NCBI RefSeq assembly: GCF_007829835.1
Contig: NZ_VIWP01000015.1
Location: 61,258 to 125,257 of the forward strand
Length of the DNA: 64,000 nt
DNA from: Neorhizobium alkalisoli
GTDB taxonomy: Bacteria > Pseudomonadota > Alphaproteobacteria > Rhizobiales > Rhizobiaceae
Direction: 5' to 3'
The notes under the pieces are model-generated. The model was given only the letters and a program-made list of their open reading frames with translations, was not told where the DNA came from and did no database searches. This document shows, one piece after another, positions 18,308-27,225 of the stretch. Each line of letters opens with the position of its first letter. Position 1 is the first letter of the stretch. The position numbers and the translations under genes were made by a program.

Positions 18308-18637
18308 ATGAAACAGAGGAATGCCAAATTCACGATCGGAGAAGTCGTACGCCACAAGGTTTTCCCCTTCAGAGGCGTAGTCTTCGACGTTGATCCGGAA
18401 TTTTCCAATACGGAGGAATGGTGGAACGCCATTCCGGCAGAGATCCGCCCGAACAGGGACCAGCCTTTCTACCATATTCTGGCCGAAAACGACGAAACCG
18501 AATATGTGGCCTATGTCTCGGAGCAGAACCTGGTGCATGACGAAAGCGGCCAGCCGCTGCGCAATCCGCAGGTCTACCAGATCTTTGACCGCGGCCCGAG
18601 CGGACACCTGAAGCCCAAGGTCATGCTCGCCCATTGA
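18308..18637 (+). CDS. hspQ: Heat shock protein HspQ
   Basis: 109-residue protein of the HspQ (YccV, hemimethylated-DNA-binding fold) family: K-F-x-I-G-x-V-V-R-H-K-x-F-P-F-R-G-V-V-F-D at the start and the W-Y-H-I-L-like segment F-Y-H-I-L-A-E in the middle are diagnostic. In enterobacteria HspQ is a specificity factor of the Lon protease; the role here is inferred from that. AAAGGATG precedes the ATG at 18308. Followed by a strong bidirectional terminator. Confidence 0.92.
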   Translation: MKQRNAKFTIGEVVRHKVFPFRGVVFDVDPEFSNTEEWWNAIPAEIRPNRDQPFYHILAENDETEYVAYVSEQNLVHDESGQPLRNPQVYQIFDRGPSGHLKPKVMLAH

Positions 18638-18670
18638 GGCTCGCGGATCTTTCCAAAAATGTATGCAAAC

Positions 18671-18702
18671 AAAAAAGCCCGGTTCGATGAACCGGGCTTT
18701 TT
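18671..18702. terminator. Bidirectional terminator between hspQ and ialB-like gene
   Basis: Perfect 9-bp stem GCCCGGTTC/GAACCGGGC (18677-18685 and 18689-18697), loop GAT, flanked by AAAAAA on the left and TTTTTC on the right, so it works on both strands. Confidence 0.93.
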
Positions 18703-18724
18703 CTTGAACTGTGAAAGACGAGGC

Positions 18725-19375
18725 TTACTGGCCCTGCTTGGCAGCGTTCTGCGCTTCTTCAAGCTTCTTGCGGGCTTCCTCGGCCTTCTTCTGCATGCCT
18801 TCTTCCAGGCTGCGCTGGCTTTCGGCAAGCTGCGACTGGGAGATTGCCGCGCCGTCATAGGCGCCGGTGAAGCCACTCAGCGAAACCTTGATCGGGTTCG
18901 GAGCGCGGCGGAAGTTGATCGATGTGAAGACCACGTCCGTGCCCTTCTTGAGGCTCGCGATCATCGCGTCGGTCAGCGGCACTTCGGCGGTGCACTTGTC
19001 CGGCAGGCAGATGGCGTAATCGAGCTTCTGGCCCTTGCCGCCGTCGATCTGCATGACGATGCCCGGCTGAACCATGCGGGCGGTCGGAACCGAAACCTGC
19101 AGCAGCTTGCGGTTGACCTTGCCTTCGACGCTGATCAGGCCAACGGCAGTGATCAGCTGGCCGTTCTGCGCGAGAATGACGTTCTGGACGACGCAGAGGT
19201 CGGCATCGTCCTGCTTGGTGCAGGTCTTGAACCAACCGAGCGGCGGAGCACCCGGAGCGCCCTGGGCCGGTGCAGCTTCCTGCGCCATTGCGGAAAGCGG
19301 CAGCGCGCTCGCGCCGAAGGAAAGTGCGAGTGCAGACATTGCCGTCCGCATGACTTGGGTTGCCTTAAGCTTCAT
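18725..19375 (-). CDS. Invasion-associated locus B (IalB) family protein
   Basis: Periplasmic protein of 216 residues. A signal peptide (about 31 residues, ending at S-A-M-A-Q) precedes the IalB domain with the W-F-K-T-C...C...V paired cysteines (about residues 57-70) and a second pair around I-C-L-P-D-K-C. The last 35 residues form a Lys/Glu/Ala coiled coil. The ATG at 19375 is chosen for AGGAGA 10 bases upstream and for the signal peptide; the longer frame upstream is not credible. IalB was named in Bartonella for erythrocyte entry, but in free-living relatives its role is unknown. Confidence 0.88.
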   Translation of the reverse strand: MKLKATQVMRTAMSALALSFGASALPLSAMAQEAAPAQGAPGAPPLGWFKTCTKQDDADLCVVQNVILAQNGQLITAVGLISVEGKVNRKLLQVSVPTARMVQPGIVMQIDGGKGQKLDYAICLPDKCTAEVPLTDAMIASLKKGTDVVFTSINFRRAPNPIKVSLSGFTGAYDGAAISQSQLAESQRSLEEGMQKKAEEARKKLEEAQNAAKQGQ

Positions 19376-19660
19376 AACGAAATCCGTCTCCTGAAATCCG
19401 TCGGGGTGCGGCCTTACGCCAAGCACGCCCCGGCGTGTCCTACTGCCCCGTGAACTGTCGTTCAAATGAGGCAATTGAATGACCCGCCTGTTCGCACTTC
19501 TGTTACATCGCCGAGCCGTCGATATCCAGCCTTTCTTTTCGTATTTTTTGACAATGCCTTAACTCATGCCACCGTTGCTTTGCCCTGGAACGGTTGGTGA
19601 GCCGGGGGTGATGGGCTATTTTCCATCCGAATCAGTCGAGTTGTTGTTCAGGACGGTGTC

Positions 19661-21511
19661 ATGCGGCGTATGCTTTCTCTCGCGACCACGTTGCTCATGA
19701 CGAACATGGTCATGGTCACAGCAGGAATGGCTACCGCGCTGATGACCACGCCGGTCATCGCCGAGCCGCTGCACGGCATCGCCATGCATGGTGAGCCGGA
19801 CCTTCCCGCGGACTACAAGAACTTCCCTTACGTCAATCCGCAGGTGAAAAAAGGTGGCAGCGTCCATTATGGCGTCGTCGGCACCTATGACAGCCTCAAT
19901 CCGTTCAACCTGAAAAGCATCCGCACAACGGCGCGCGGCATTTGGGATCCGGGCTTTGGCAATTTCATCTACGAATCGCTGATGGTGCGCTCGTCAGATG
20001 AGCCGTTCACGCTTTATGGCCTCCTGGCCGAAAGTGTCGAATGGGACGAGAACCGGACCTATATCCAGTTTAACCTCAACCCGAAGGCGAAATGGTCCGA
20101 TGGGCAGAAGGTGACGCCGGAGGACGTGATCTTCTCCTTCGAGATCCTGCGTGACAAGGGACGCGTACCATTCTCGAAGCGGCTCGATCCCGTCAAGTCG
20201 ATGGAAAAGGTCGGCGAAAACGGCATTCGCTTCACCTTCAACGAGAAGGCCGACCGCGAATTTCCGCTGATCATCGCCGCCTCGACGCCGATCCTGCCGA
20301 AACATGCGATTGATGCTGCAACCTTCGACCAATCGACCCTTAAGCCGCCGATCGGCTCCGGCCCCTATCTCATCAAGTCCGTGTCGCCGGGCGAGCGGAT
20401 CGTCTATCAGCGCAATCCCGACTACTGGGGCAAGGACATTCCCGCAAAAGTCGGCTTCGACAATTACGACGAGATCAGTGTCGAATATTTCCTGCAGGAC
20501 AACACGCTGTTCGAAGCCTTCAAGAAGGGCGCGATCGACATCTATCCGGACGGCAGCCCAACCCATTGGGATCGCGCCTATGATTTCCCGGCGCTTGCCA
20601 ATGGCGATGCGGTCAAAGAGACATTTCAGTCGCAATTGCCGACCGGCATGCTCGGTTTTGTCTTCAACATCCGCCGGCCGATCTTCGCCGATGTCAATGT
20701 GAGGGCTGGTCTCTCGCTTGCCTTCGATTTCGAATGGGCCAACAAGAACCTGTTCGAAAACGCCTATACCCGCACGCAAAGCTTTTGGCAGAACTCGCCG
20801 CTGACCTTCCTCGGTCATCCCGCCGATACGCGGGAGCTGGCGCTTCTGGGGTCTGCGAAGGATCGCGTCGAGCCGGAAATCCTGGCCGGAACCTACCAGG
20901 TGCCAAAAACCGATGCATCCGGCGCCGACCGGCAGATCTTACGCCGCGCCGTCGATCTGCTCGCCAAGGGCGGATACAGGATCCGCAACGGCAAGATGGT
21001 CAACAAGGCCGGCCGGCAGCTTTCCTTCGAGGTGATGACGCAGACGCAGGACCAGGAGAAGCTGGCGATCGCATATCAGCGGACCCTGAGGCTGATCGGC
21101 GTCGAAATGTCGATCCGCACTGTCGACGATTCGCAGTACCAGTCGCGCTCCGGCAGTTTCGACTATGACATGATCGTCAAATCCTACCCCTCCTCCCTGT
21201 CGCCCGGCATCGAGCAGGTGGGGCGCTGGGGATCTTCGTCACGAGATACCCAGGGCAGCTTCAACTTTGCCGGAACCGCCGATCCCGATCTCGACCGGAT
21301 GATTGCCGCGATGCAAAGCGCCCGCTCGGAAGAAGACTTTCAGGCCGCAGTGCGCGCCTATGACAGTCTGCTGGTTTCGGGTCACTATCTCGTGCCGCTT
21401 TATCATGTCGCGGATCAGTGGGTGGCGCGGCGCAAGCATATAGGTTATCCGAAGAAACTGCCGCTTTATGGCTACCAGCTCAACACCTGGTGGGACGAGC
21501 GGGCGCAATAG
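19661..21511 (+). CDS. Extracellular solute-binding protein, family 5 (YejA-like)
   Basis: Periplasmic receptor for an oligopeptide-type ABC transporter. 616 residues with a long signal peptide (to about residue 38) and the SBP_bac_5 domain (about 100-520). The features Y-D-S-L-N-P-F-N, G-S-G-P-Y and F-N-I-R-R-P-x-F-A-D-V-N-V-R are those of the YejA branch. No permease or ATPase gene is adjacent, so its transporter must be encoded elsewhere. Next gene begins 43 bases downstream. Confidence 0.9.
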   Translation: MRRMLSLATTLLMTNMVMVTAGMATALMTTPVIAEPLHGIAMHGEPDLPADYKNFPYVNPQVKKGGSVHYGVVGTYDSLNPFNLKSIRTTARGIWDPGFGNFIYESLMVRSSDEPFTLYGLLAESVEWDENRTYIQFNLNPKAKWSDGQKVTPEDVIFSFEILRDKGRVPFSKRLDPVKSMEKVGENGIRFTFNEKADREFPLIIAASTPILPKHAIDAATFDQSTLKPPIGSGPYLIKSVSPGERIVYQRNPDYWGKDIPAKVGFDNYDEISVEYFLQDNTLFEAFKKGAIDIYPDGSPTHWDRAYDFPALANGDAVKETFQSQLPTGMLGFVFNIRRPIFADVNVRAGLSLAFDFEWANKNLFENAYTRTQSFWQNSPLTFLGHPADTRELALLGSAKDRVEPEILAGTYQVPKTDASGADRQILRRAVDLLAKGGYRIRNGKMVNKAGRQLSFEVMTQTQDQEKLAIAYQRTLRLIGVEMSIRTVDDSQYQSRSGSFDYDMIVKSYPSSLSPGIEQVGRWGSSSRDTQGSFNFAGTADPDLDRMIAAMQSARSEEDFQAAVRAYDSLLVSGHYLVPLYHVADQWVARRKHIGYPKKLPLYGYQLNTWWDERAQ

Positions 21512-21554
21512 AATTCCACCCGCCTCAAAAAGATCAGACAGGAAAGGTGCCGCC

Positions 21555-22226
21555 ATGGAACGGCTCACAATCGACCTCATTTCCGATGTCGTCTGCCCAT
21601 GGTGTTACCTCGGCAAGGCCCGGCTCGAGCTTGCCATTGCCGAAGTACAGGATGAGGTCGGCGTGGAGATCAACTGGCGCCCCTACCGGCTCAACCCGGA
21701 CATTCCGCCGGAAGGCGTCGATCACCACAAATACCTGGCCGACAAGCTCGGCGGTGCCGATGCCGTTCGACAGGCGCATGAACGACTGACCGCCTTCGGC
21801 AAGGAAGTCGGCATCAATTTCGATTTCGCCGCCATTAAGATCGGCCCCAACACGCTCGATGCGCACCGGCTGCTGCACTGGGCGATGATGGAAAGCAAGG
21901 AGATCCAGGACCGGGTCGCAACCGGCCTGTTCAAGGCGAATTTCGAGGAAGGCCGCAATGTCGGTGATCATGCCGTGCTGGCCGAGATTGCGGAAAAGGC
22001 CGGGCTGGACCGCAAGGTGATCGAGAACCTGCTGGCCTCGGAGGCCGACAAGGACACGGTCGTCGCCGAAATCGAGGCGGCGCAGAAAATGGGCGTCAGC
22101 GGCGTTCCATTCTTCATCATCGACGGCCAATACGCCGTCAGCGGCGCCCAGACGCCGGACGTTCTTGCCGGTGCCTTCCGTGACATTGCCAAGTTGAAGA
22201 CCGAAGCCCGCAAGGCGATGCTCTAA
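21555..22226 (+). CDS. FrnE-like DsbA-family oxidoreductase
   Basis: Cytoplasmic thioredoxin-fold protein of 223 residues of the DsbA/FrnE branch (2-hydroxychromene-2-carboxylate isomerase superfamily). The active-site C-P-W-C is at about residues 14-17 in S-D-V-V-C-P-W-C-Y-L-G, and the cis-Pro loop is G-V-S-G-V-P-F-F-I. There is no signal peptide. The ATG at 21555 follows AGGAAAGG. FrnE relatives aid redox stress resistance. Probably co-transcribed with the solute-binding protein and/or the transporter that follows 20 bases later. Confidence 0.9.
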   Translation: MERLTIDLISDVVCPWCYLGKARLELAIAEVQDEVGVEINWRPYRLNPDIPPEGVDHHKYLADKLGGADAVRQAHERLTAFGKEVGINFDFAAIKIGPNTLDAHRLLHWAMMESKEIQDRVATGLFKANFEEGRNVGDHAVLAEIAEKAGLDRKVIENLLASEADKDTVVAEIEAAQKMGVSGVPFFIIDGQYAVSGAQTPDVLAGAFRDIAKLKTEARKAML

Positions 22227-22246
22227 TTCTTTCGAAAGCCCAGACA

Positions 22247-23185
22247 GTGCAAAAAGACCAGACCGTCAAAGGGCTTATCCTCGCCCTTGCAGCCTTCGCG
22301 GCCTATGCGTGGAGCGATGCCAGCGTCAAACTCCTTCACGGCACGATGAGCGCCTATCAGGCGGCTTCTCTCGGCGCCGTCTTCGGCCTGATCGGCCTGC
22401 CATTCCTGATGAAGTCTGGTGATCGCTGGACCGACGTCTTCGCCACGACCAACCGGCCGCTCTGGCTGCTGCGCTTTGCCTCGCAGGCTTTTGGTACGAT
22501 CGGCAGCGTCACCGCCTTCACCCATTTGTCGATGGCGGAAGCTTTTGCGCTGATCTTCCTTCTGCCCTGCTTCGTCACCATCATGTCGGTGGTGTTTTTG
22601 AAGGAAAAGGTCGGCATCAATCGCTGGAGCGCGGTGGTCATCGGCTTTATCGGCGTTCTCATCGTGCTCAGGCCCGGATTTCGCGAACTGTCGATCGGCC
22701 ATGTCGGCGCCGTGTTCGGCGGATTGAGCGGCGCCATCTCGATCGTCGTTTTCCGCGCCATGGGACCTTCCGAAAAGAACATCTCGCTTTATGGCGCCGG
22801 CATGCTGGGCACGGTGCTGGTCTGCGGCCTGCTTGCCATACCGGACATGACGGTTCCGAGTGCAACGCAATGGCTCTATGTCGCGGGTTACGGCATATTT
22901 GCAGCCGTCGCCGCCGTCTTCCTGATGTATGCGGCAGCCTATGTGCCTGCGACCGCCATCGGGCCGATCCAGTATAGCCAGATGCTCTGGGCCGTCCTGT
23001 TCGGTTACCTGGTCTTCGGGGATCATATCGATCTGCCGATGGTCGTCGGCATCGTGCTGATCTGCGGCTCCGGTCTGTTGACGCTCCGCCGCGAAAAGGT
23101 CCGCGGCACCCCGCTCCCGCCGGCGGTCGCTCCCAATGCTCAGGGCGCTGCGATGATCGCGCCGGAAGCAGACGACAAACGCTGA
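22247..23185 (+). CDS. EamA (DMT superfamily) transporter
   Basis: 312-residue membrane protein with ten predicted helices in two EamA repeats, of a different subgroup from the transporter at 17 kb (about 20% similarity by eye). Start is GTG at 22247 with only a weak ribosome site, so it may rely on coupling to the frnE-like gene. The last 25 residues are a hydrophilic, Pro/Ala-rich tail. Substrate unknown. Confidence 0.84.
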   Translation: MQKDQTVKGLILALAAFAAYAWSDASVKLLHGTMSAYQAASLGAVFGLIGLPFLMKSGDRWTDVFATTNRPLWLLRFASQAFGTIGSVTAFTHLSMAEAFALIFLLPCFVTIMSVVFLKEKVGINRWSAVVIGFIGVLIVLRPGFRELSIGHVGAVFGGLSGAISIVVFRAMGPSEKNISLYGAGMLGTVLVCGLLAIPDMTVPSATQWLYVAGYGIFAAVAAVFLMYAAAYVPATAIGPIQYSQMLWAVLFGYLVFGDHIDLPMVVGIVLICGSGLLTLRREKVRGTPLPPAVAPNAQGAAMIAPEADDKR

Positions 23186-23207
23186 GTTCATCAGAACACG
23201 CTGCAAA

Positions 23208-23244
23208 AGACAAAGGCCGGAGAGCATCGCTCACCGGCCTTTTC
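23208..23244. terminator. Terminator between convergent EamA gene and mfd
   Basis: Stem AAAGGCCGG/CCGGCCTTTT around a 13-base loop, with A-rich sequence on the left and TTTTCTTT on the right; suited to both strands. Confidence 0.85.
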
Positions 23245-23270
23245 TTTGTCTTGCAGACGGGTCCGTCGCC

Positions 23271-26200
23271 TCAGCTCTTCGCCAATTCCGCGAACTGCGT
23301 CATGATCTGCGCTGCAGCCGTCAGACGTTTCATCGGCGTCGGCAGGTCGCGGTTGAGGAAAATGCTCTGGTCGGGCCTGATCTTGGCGAGCGAACCCTGC
23401 TTGGCGATATACTGAACGAGGTTTGCCGGATTGGGGAACTGCTTGTCGCGGAAGACGATGACGACGCCCTTCGGACCGGCATCCACCTTCTCGACATTCG
23501 CCTTGCGGCAGAGCGACTTGATATAAACGACCTTGAGGAGGTTCTGGACTTCCTGCGGCATCGGGCCAAAACGGTCGACCATTTCCGCACCAAAACCGTC
23601 GATTTCCGAGAGTTCCGTGACCTCGCCGAGACGGCGATAGAGGCCCATGCGCAGATGCAGGTCCGGCACGTAGTTTTCCGGGATCATCGTGGTGATGCCG
23701 ACCGAGATCTGCGGCGACCAGCCGGTATCGACCACCTCGTCATCGCCCTTCACCTCGGCCACCGCCTCTTCCAGCATCTGCTGGTAAAGCTCGAAACCAA
23801 CTTCCTTGATATGGCCCGACTGTTCCTCACCGAGCAGATTGCCGGCGCCACGGATATCGAGATCGTGGCTTGCCAGCTGGAAACCGGCGCCGAGCGTATC
23901 GAGCGACTGCAGGACCTTGAGGCGGCGATCGGCCATCTGGGTCAGCACCTTGTTCACTGGCAGGGTGAAGAGCGCGAAGGCGCGCACCTTGGAACGGCCG
24001 ACACGGCCGCGCAGCTGGTAAAGCTGAGCGAGGCCGAACATGTCGGCCCGGTGCACGATCAGCGTATTGGCCGTCGGCACGTCGAGACCGGATTCGACGA
24101 TGGTCGTCGACAGAAGCACATCGTATTTGCCGTCGTAGAAGGCATTCATGATGTCTTCCAGATCGCCGGCCGCCATCTGGCCGTGCGCGACGGCGACCTT
24201 GAGTTCCGGCACATCCGACTGCAGGAAAGCCTGGATTTCCGGCAGGTCGGCCAGACGCGGGCAGACGTAAAAACTCTGGCCGCCGCGATAATGCTCGCGC
24301 ATCAGCGTCTCGCGGATGACGAGCGGATCAAACGGCGAGATGAAGGTGCGGACCGCCATGCGGTCCACCGGCGGCGTGGTGATCAGCGACAGTTCGCGAA
24401 CGCCCGTCATGGCAAGCTGCAACGTGCGCGGGATCGGCGTTGCCGAGAGCGTCAGGACGTGGACGTCCGTTTTCAGATCCTTCAGCCGCTCCTTGTGCTT
24501 GACGCCAAAATGCTGCTCTTCGTCGATGATGAGAAGCGAGAGGTTGGCGAACTGGATGCCGGTGCCAAGCAGCGCATGGGTGCCGACAACGATATCGACC
24601 TTGCCATCGGCGAGATCCTTTTTCGTCTGCGCCAGTTCCTTGGCGGTGACGAGGCGCGAGGCCTGGGCGATCCTGATCGGCAGGCCGCGGAAACGTTCCG
24701 AAAACGTCTTGAAATGCTGGCGCGCCAGCAGCGTCGTCGGCACGACGACTGCCACCTGGGCGCCGTTCATTGCCGCAAAGAAGGCGGCGCGGAGCGCCAC
24801 TTCCGTCTTGCCGAAACCGACGTCACCGCAGACAAGGCGATCCATCGGCCGGCCGGCGGCGAGATCGTCGCGCACGGCCTCGATGGCGTTTTCCTGATCC
24901 TCGGTCTCGTCATAGGGGAAACGTGCGGCGAACTCGTCGTAAAGGCCTTCCGGCGTGGCAAGAACCGGCGCCTTGCGCACCATGCGGGTGGCGGCGATGC
25001 GGATAAGGTCGCCCGCCATATCGAGCAGGCGCTTTTTCAGCTTCGCCTTGCGGGCCTGCCATGCGCCGCCACCGAGACGGTCCAGCTGTGCTTCCGCCGC
25101 ATCCGAGCCGTAGCGCGACAGGAGGTCGATGTTTTCGACCGGCAGGAAGAGTTTTGCCTGATCGGCATAATGCAGTTCGAGGCACGCGCGCGGTGCGCCG
25201 GCCGCCTCGATTGTGATGAGGCCGACGAACTTGCCGATACCGTGTTCGGCATGGACAACGAGCGAGCCTTCATCGAGGCCGGCGACTTCGGTGAGGAAAT
25301 CCGCCCCACGCTTGCGGCGCTTGCCGCGGCGGACCATCCGGTCGCCCAAAATATCCTGTTCGCCGATGACGACGATATTGCCAGTCTCGAAGCCAGCTTC
25401 AAGGCTGAGCACGCCGGAGGCCGCCTCGCCTTTTTCCAATTTGTCGAGATCGGCCAGCTTTTCGATCTGGCGGATGCGTTTCAGGCCGCGCTCGTCCAGC
25501 ACCTGCAGCAACCGGTCGAGCGAACCGGCGGACCAGCCGGTGACAAGCACTTTCGAACCCTCGGCGCGCTTGTCGGCGATATGTTTGACGACGAGGTCGA
25601 AGACGTTGACGCGGTCCTCGTTCTCGCTGCGGGTTTCCGATTGCGCTTCGGCCTGGCTTTTCGCCCAGCGCGGGCCGGCATGGGCGTCGAGCGTCACCAC
25701 GCGGCGACCTTCGGCATCCATTTCGTTGAATGGCGTCAGGCGCAGCGCATTGCGCTCGTCGAGAGCCGAGGCGAATGCCTTGCCGTCGAGATAGAGCTGG
25801 CCCGGCGAGACCGGCTTGTAGGGTGTGGCCTGTGCGGCAGCGCCCTTGCCCTGGCTCGCCTGATCGCGGCGTGCCTCGTAATAGTCGATGACCAGTTTCG
25901 AGCGCTCGTTGGCCGCCTCGCGCACCGTGTGGTCGGTGACGATGCGAAAGCCGTCGAGATAATCGAAGGCGGTTTCCAGCGTGTCGTAGAAGAGCGGCAG
26001 CCAATGTTCCATGCCGGCATAACGGCGGCCTTCGGACACGGCTTGATAAAGCGCGTCGTCGCGGGTGGCAGCGCCGAACAGCGACAGGTAATTCTTGCGG
26101 AAACGGCTGATCGTATCGGGCGTCAGCGTCACTTCGCTCATCGGGTTCAGGTCGAGCGAACGCGCCTGGCCGGTGGTGCGCTGGCTTGCCGGATCGAAAG

Positions 26201-26792
26201 AGCGGATGCTTTCCAGCGTATCGCCAAAGAAGTCGAGGCGAACCGGCTCTTCGGTGCCGGGCACGAAAACATCGAGAATGCCGCCGCGGACGGCAAATTC
26301 GCCGACTTCACGCACGGTCGAGACACGGTCGAAACCGTTGCGCTCCAGCCGGGCGGCAATATCGTCCATGCGGATCTGGTTGCCGGGCTTGGCAGAAAAG
26401 GCGAGGCTTTCGATGATCTCGGACGGCGCGATCTTCTGCAGCATGGCGTTGACCGTGACGAGCACGATCGCCGCATGCGGCTTCTTGGCATAGGAGATCA
26501 GGCCCGAAAGGGCGGCCAGTCTCCGGGCGGAGACATCGGCACTGGGCGAGACGCGGTCATAAGGCAGACAGTCCCAGGCCGGCAAGGTCAGGACGGGAAT
26601 TTCCGGCGCCACGAAGGACAGCATCTGCTCGACATCGGCCATGCGGTGGCCATCGGACATGACATAGGCGACCGCCTGCCCCGTCCGCGCCAGTTCGGCC
26701 AGAACCAGCGGCTCCATGCCCGGCGGCACATTGCCGACGATCAGCGGCGTTGCGGCCGCTGCAATCTTCTTGGCGTCGAAGCCGGAAATCAT
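23271..26792 (-). CDS. mfd: Transcription-repair coupling factor Mfd
   Basis: ATP-driven translocase that removes RNA polymerase stalled at DNA damage and recruits UvrA. 1173 residues with the full layout: UvrB-like N-terminal module (about 1-320), RNA-polymerase-interacting domain (about 490-550), translocase motor with Walker A G-D-V-G-F-G-K-T and box D-E-E-Q-H (about 620-980), and C-terminal TRCF domain. The start codon overlaps the sdhE stop by four bases (ATGA), so the two genes are translationally coupled. Confidence 0.97.
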   Translation of the reverse strand: MISGFDAKKIAAAATPLIVGNVPPGMEPLVLAELARTGQAVAYVMSDGHRMADVEQMLSFVAPEIPVLTLPAWDCLPYDRVSPSADVSARRLAALSGLISYAKKPHAAIVLVTVNAMLQKIAPSEIIESLAFSAKPGNQIRMDDIAARLERNGFDRVSTVREVGEFAVRGGILDVFVPGTEEPVRLDFFGDTLESIRSFDPASQRTTGQARSLDLNPMSEVTLTPDTISRFRKNYLSLFGAATRDDALYQAVSEGRRYAGMEHWLPLFYDTLETAFDYLDGFRIVTDHTVREAANERSKLVIDYYEARRDQASQGKGAAAQATPYKPVSPGQLYLDGKAFASALDERNALRLTPFNEMDAEGRRVVTLDAHAGPRWAKSQAEAQSETRSENEDRVNVFDLVVKHIADKRAEGSKVLVTGWSAGSLDRLLQVLDERGLKRIRQIEKLADLDKLEKGEAASGVLSLEAGFETGNIVVIGEQDILGDRMVRRGKRRKRGADFLTEVAGLDEGSLVVHAEHGIGKFVGLITIEAAGAPRACLELHYADQAKLFLPVENIDLLSRYGSDAAEAQLDRLGGGAWQARKAKLKKRLLDMAGDLIRIAATRMVRKAPVLATPEGLYDEFAARFPYDETEDQENAIEAVRDDLAAGRPMDRLVCGDVGFGKTEVALRAAFFAAMNGAQVAVVVPTTLLARQHFKTFSERFRGLPIRIAQASRLVTAKELAQTKKDLADGKVDIVVGTHALLGTGIQFANLSLLIIDEEQHFGVKHKERLKDLKTDVHVLTLSATPIPRTLQLAMTGVRELSLITTPPVDRMAVRTFISPFDPLVIRETLMREHYRGGQSFYVCPRLADLPEIQAFLQSDVPELKVAVAHGQMAAGDLEDIMNAFYDGKYDVLLSTTIVESGLDVPTANTLIVHRADMFGLAQLYQLRGRVGRSKVRAFALFTLPVNKVLTQMADRRLKVLQSLDTLGAGFQLASHDLDIRGAGNLLGEEQSGHIKEVGFELYQQMLEEAVAEVKGDDEVVDTGWSPQISVGITTMIPENYVPDLHLRMGLYRRLGEVTELSEIDGFGAEMVDRFGPMPQEVQNLLKVVYIKSLCRKANVEKVDAGPKGVVIVFRDKQFPNPANLVQYIAKQGSLAKIRPDQSIFLNRDLPTPMKRLTAAAQIMTQFAELAKS

Positions 26793-27118
26793 TTCGTGCT
26801 CCCGAGCTTTTCAGCTAGCGACTCTTCCGTCACCGGCGAGAAATCCGGCTTGTAGGCGGCAACACGGGCAAAGAGCGGCGTGTCGCGATCGGCCGGAAGC
26901 GCCTGTGCGCCGGTAATCCAGGCATGCAGGTCATGGTCGTCCTCGCCCATGATCAGTTCGAACTCGTCGAGCTCGACATCCGAAAGTGCTGCGATCTCCG
27001 CCTCGGCAAAAGAACCGAAGACGAGATCCATCTCGCGAATGCCGCGATGCCAGCAGCGATAGAGAATGCGCCGGCGGCGCGGGTCGAGATCCGCGCTGGT
27101 GCGCGCCAGGCCCGTCAC
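26789..27118 (-). CDS. sdhE: Succinate dehydrogenase assembly factor 2 (SdhE)
   Basis: Small cytosolic protein (109 residues) that helps attach FAD to SdhA. The signature R-G-x-R-E-M-D is present as H-R-G-I-R-E-M-D near residue 28, preceded by R-R-R-R-I-L-Y-R-C-W. The N-terminus is uncertain: TTG at 27124 and GTG at 27118 are possible, with TGGAAT upstream; GTG gives the more usual M-T-G-L. C-terminal 30 residues extend beyond the core domain. Operon with mfd, divergent from recG. Confidence 0.92.
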   Translation of the reverse strand: MTGLARTSADLDPRRRRILYRCWHRGIREMDLVFGSFAEAEIAALSDVELDEFELIMGEDDHDLHAWITGAQALPADRDTPLFARVAAYKPDFSPVTEESLAEKLGSTK

Positions 27119-27225
27119 GAGCAAATTCCAGTCATATCGAAGTCCCTGTTTTGCGGTTCATATAGGATTGTTTTCGGCCCGCGTCACCTTGCCAAATGGG
27201 CAAAACTTATCGCAACTTGCGCCGC

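Noticed and set aside
23655..26855. Very long open frame (over 1000 codons) opposite mfd
   Set aside because: It is the antisense shadow of a GC-rich gene with strong codon bias; no ribosome site and no protein-like domain.
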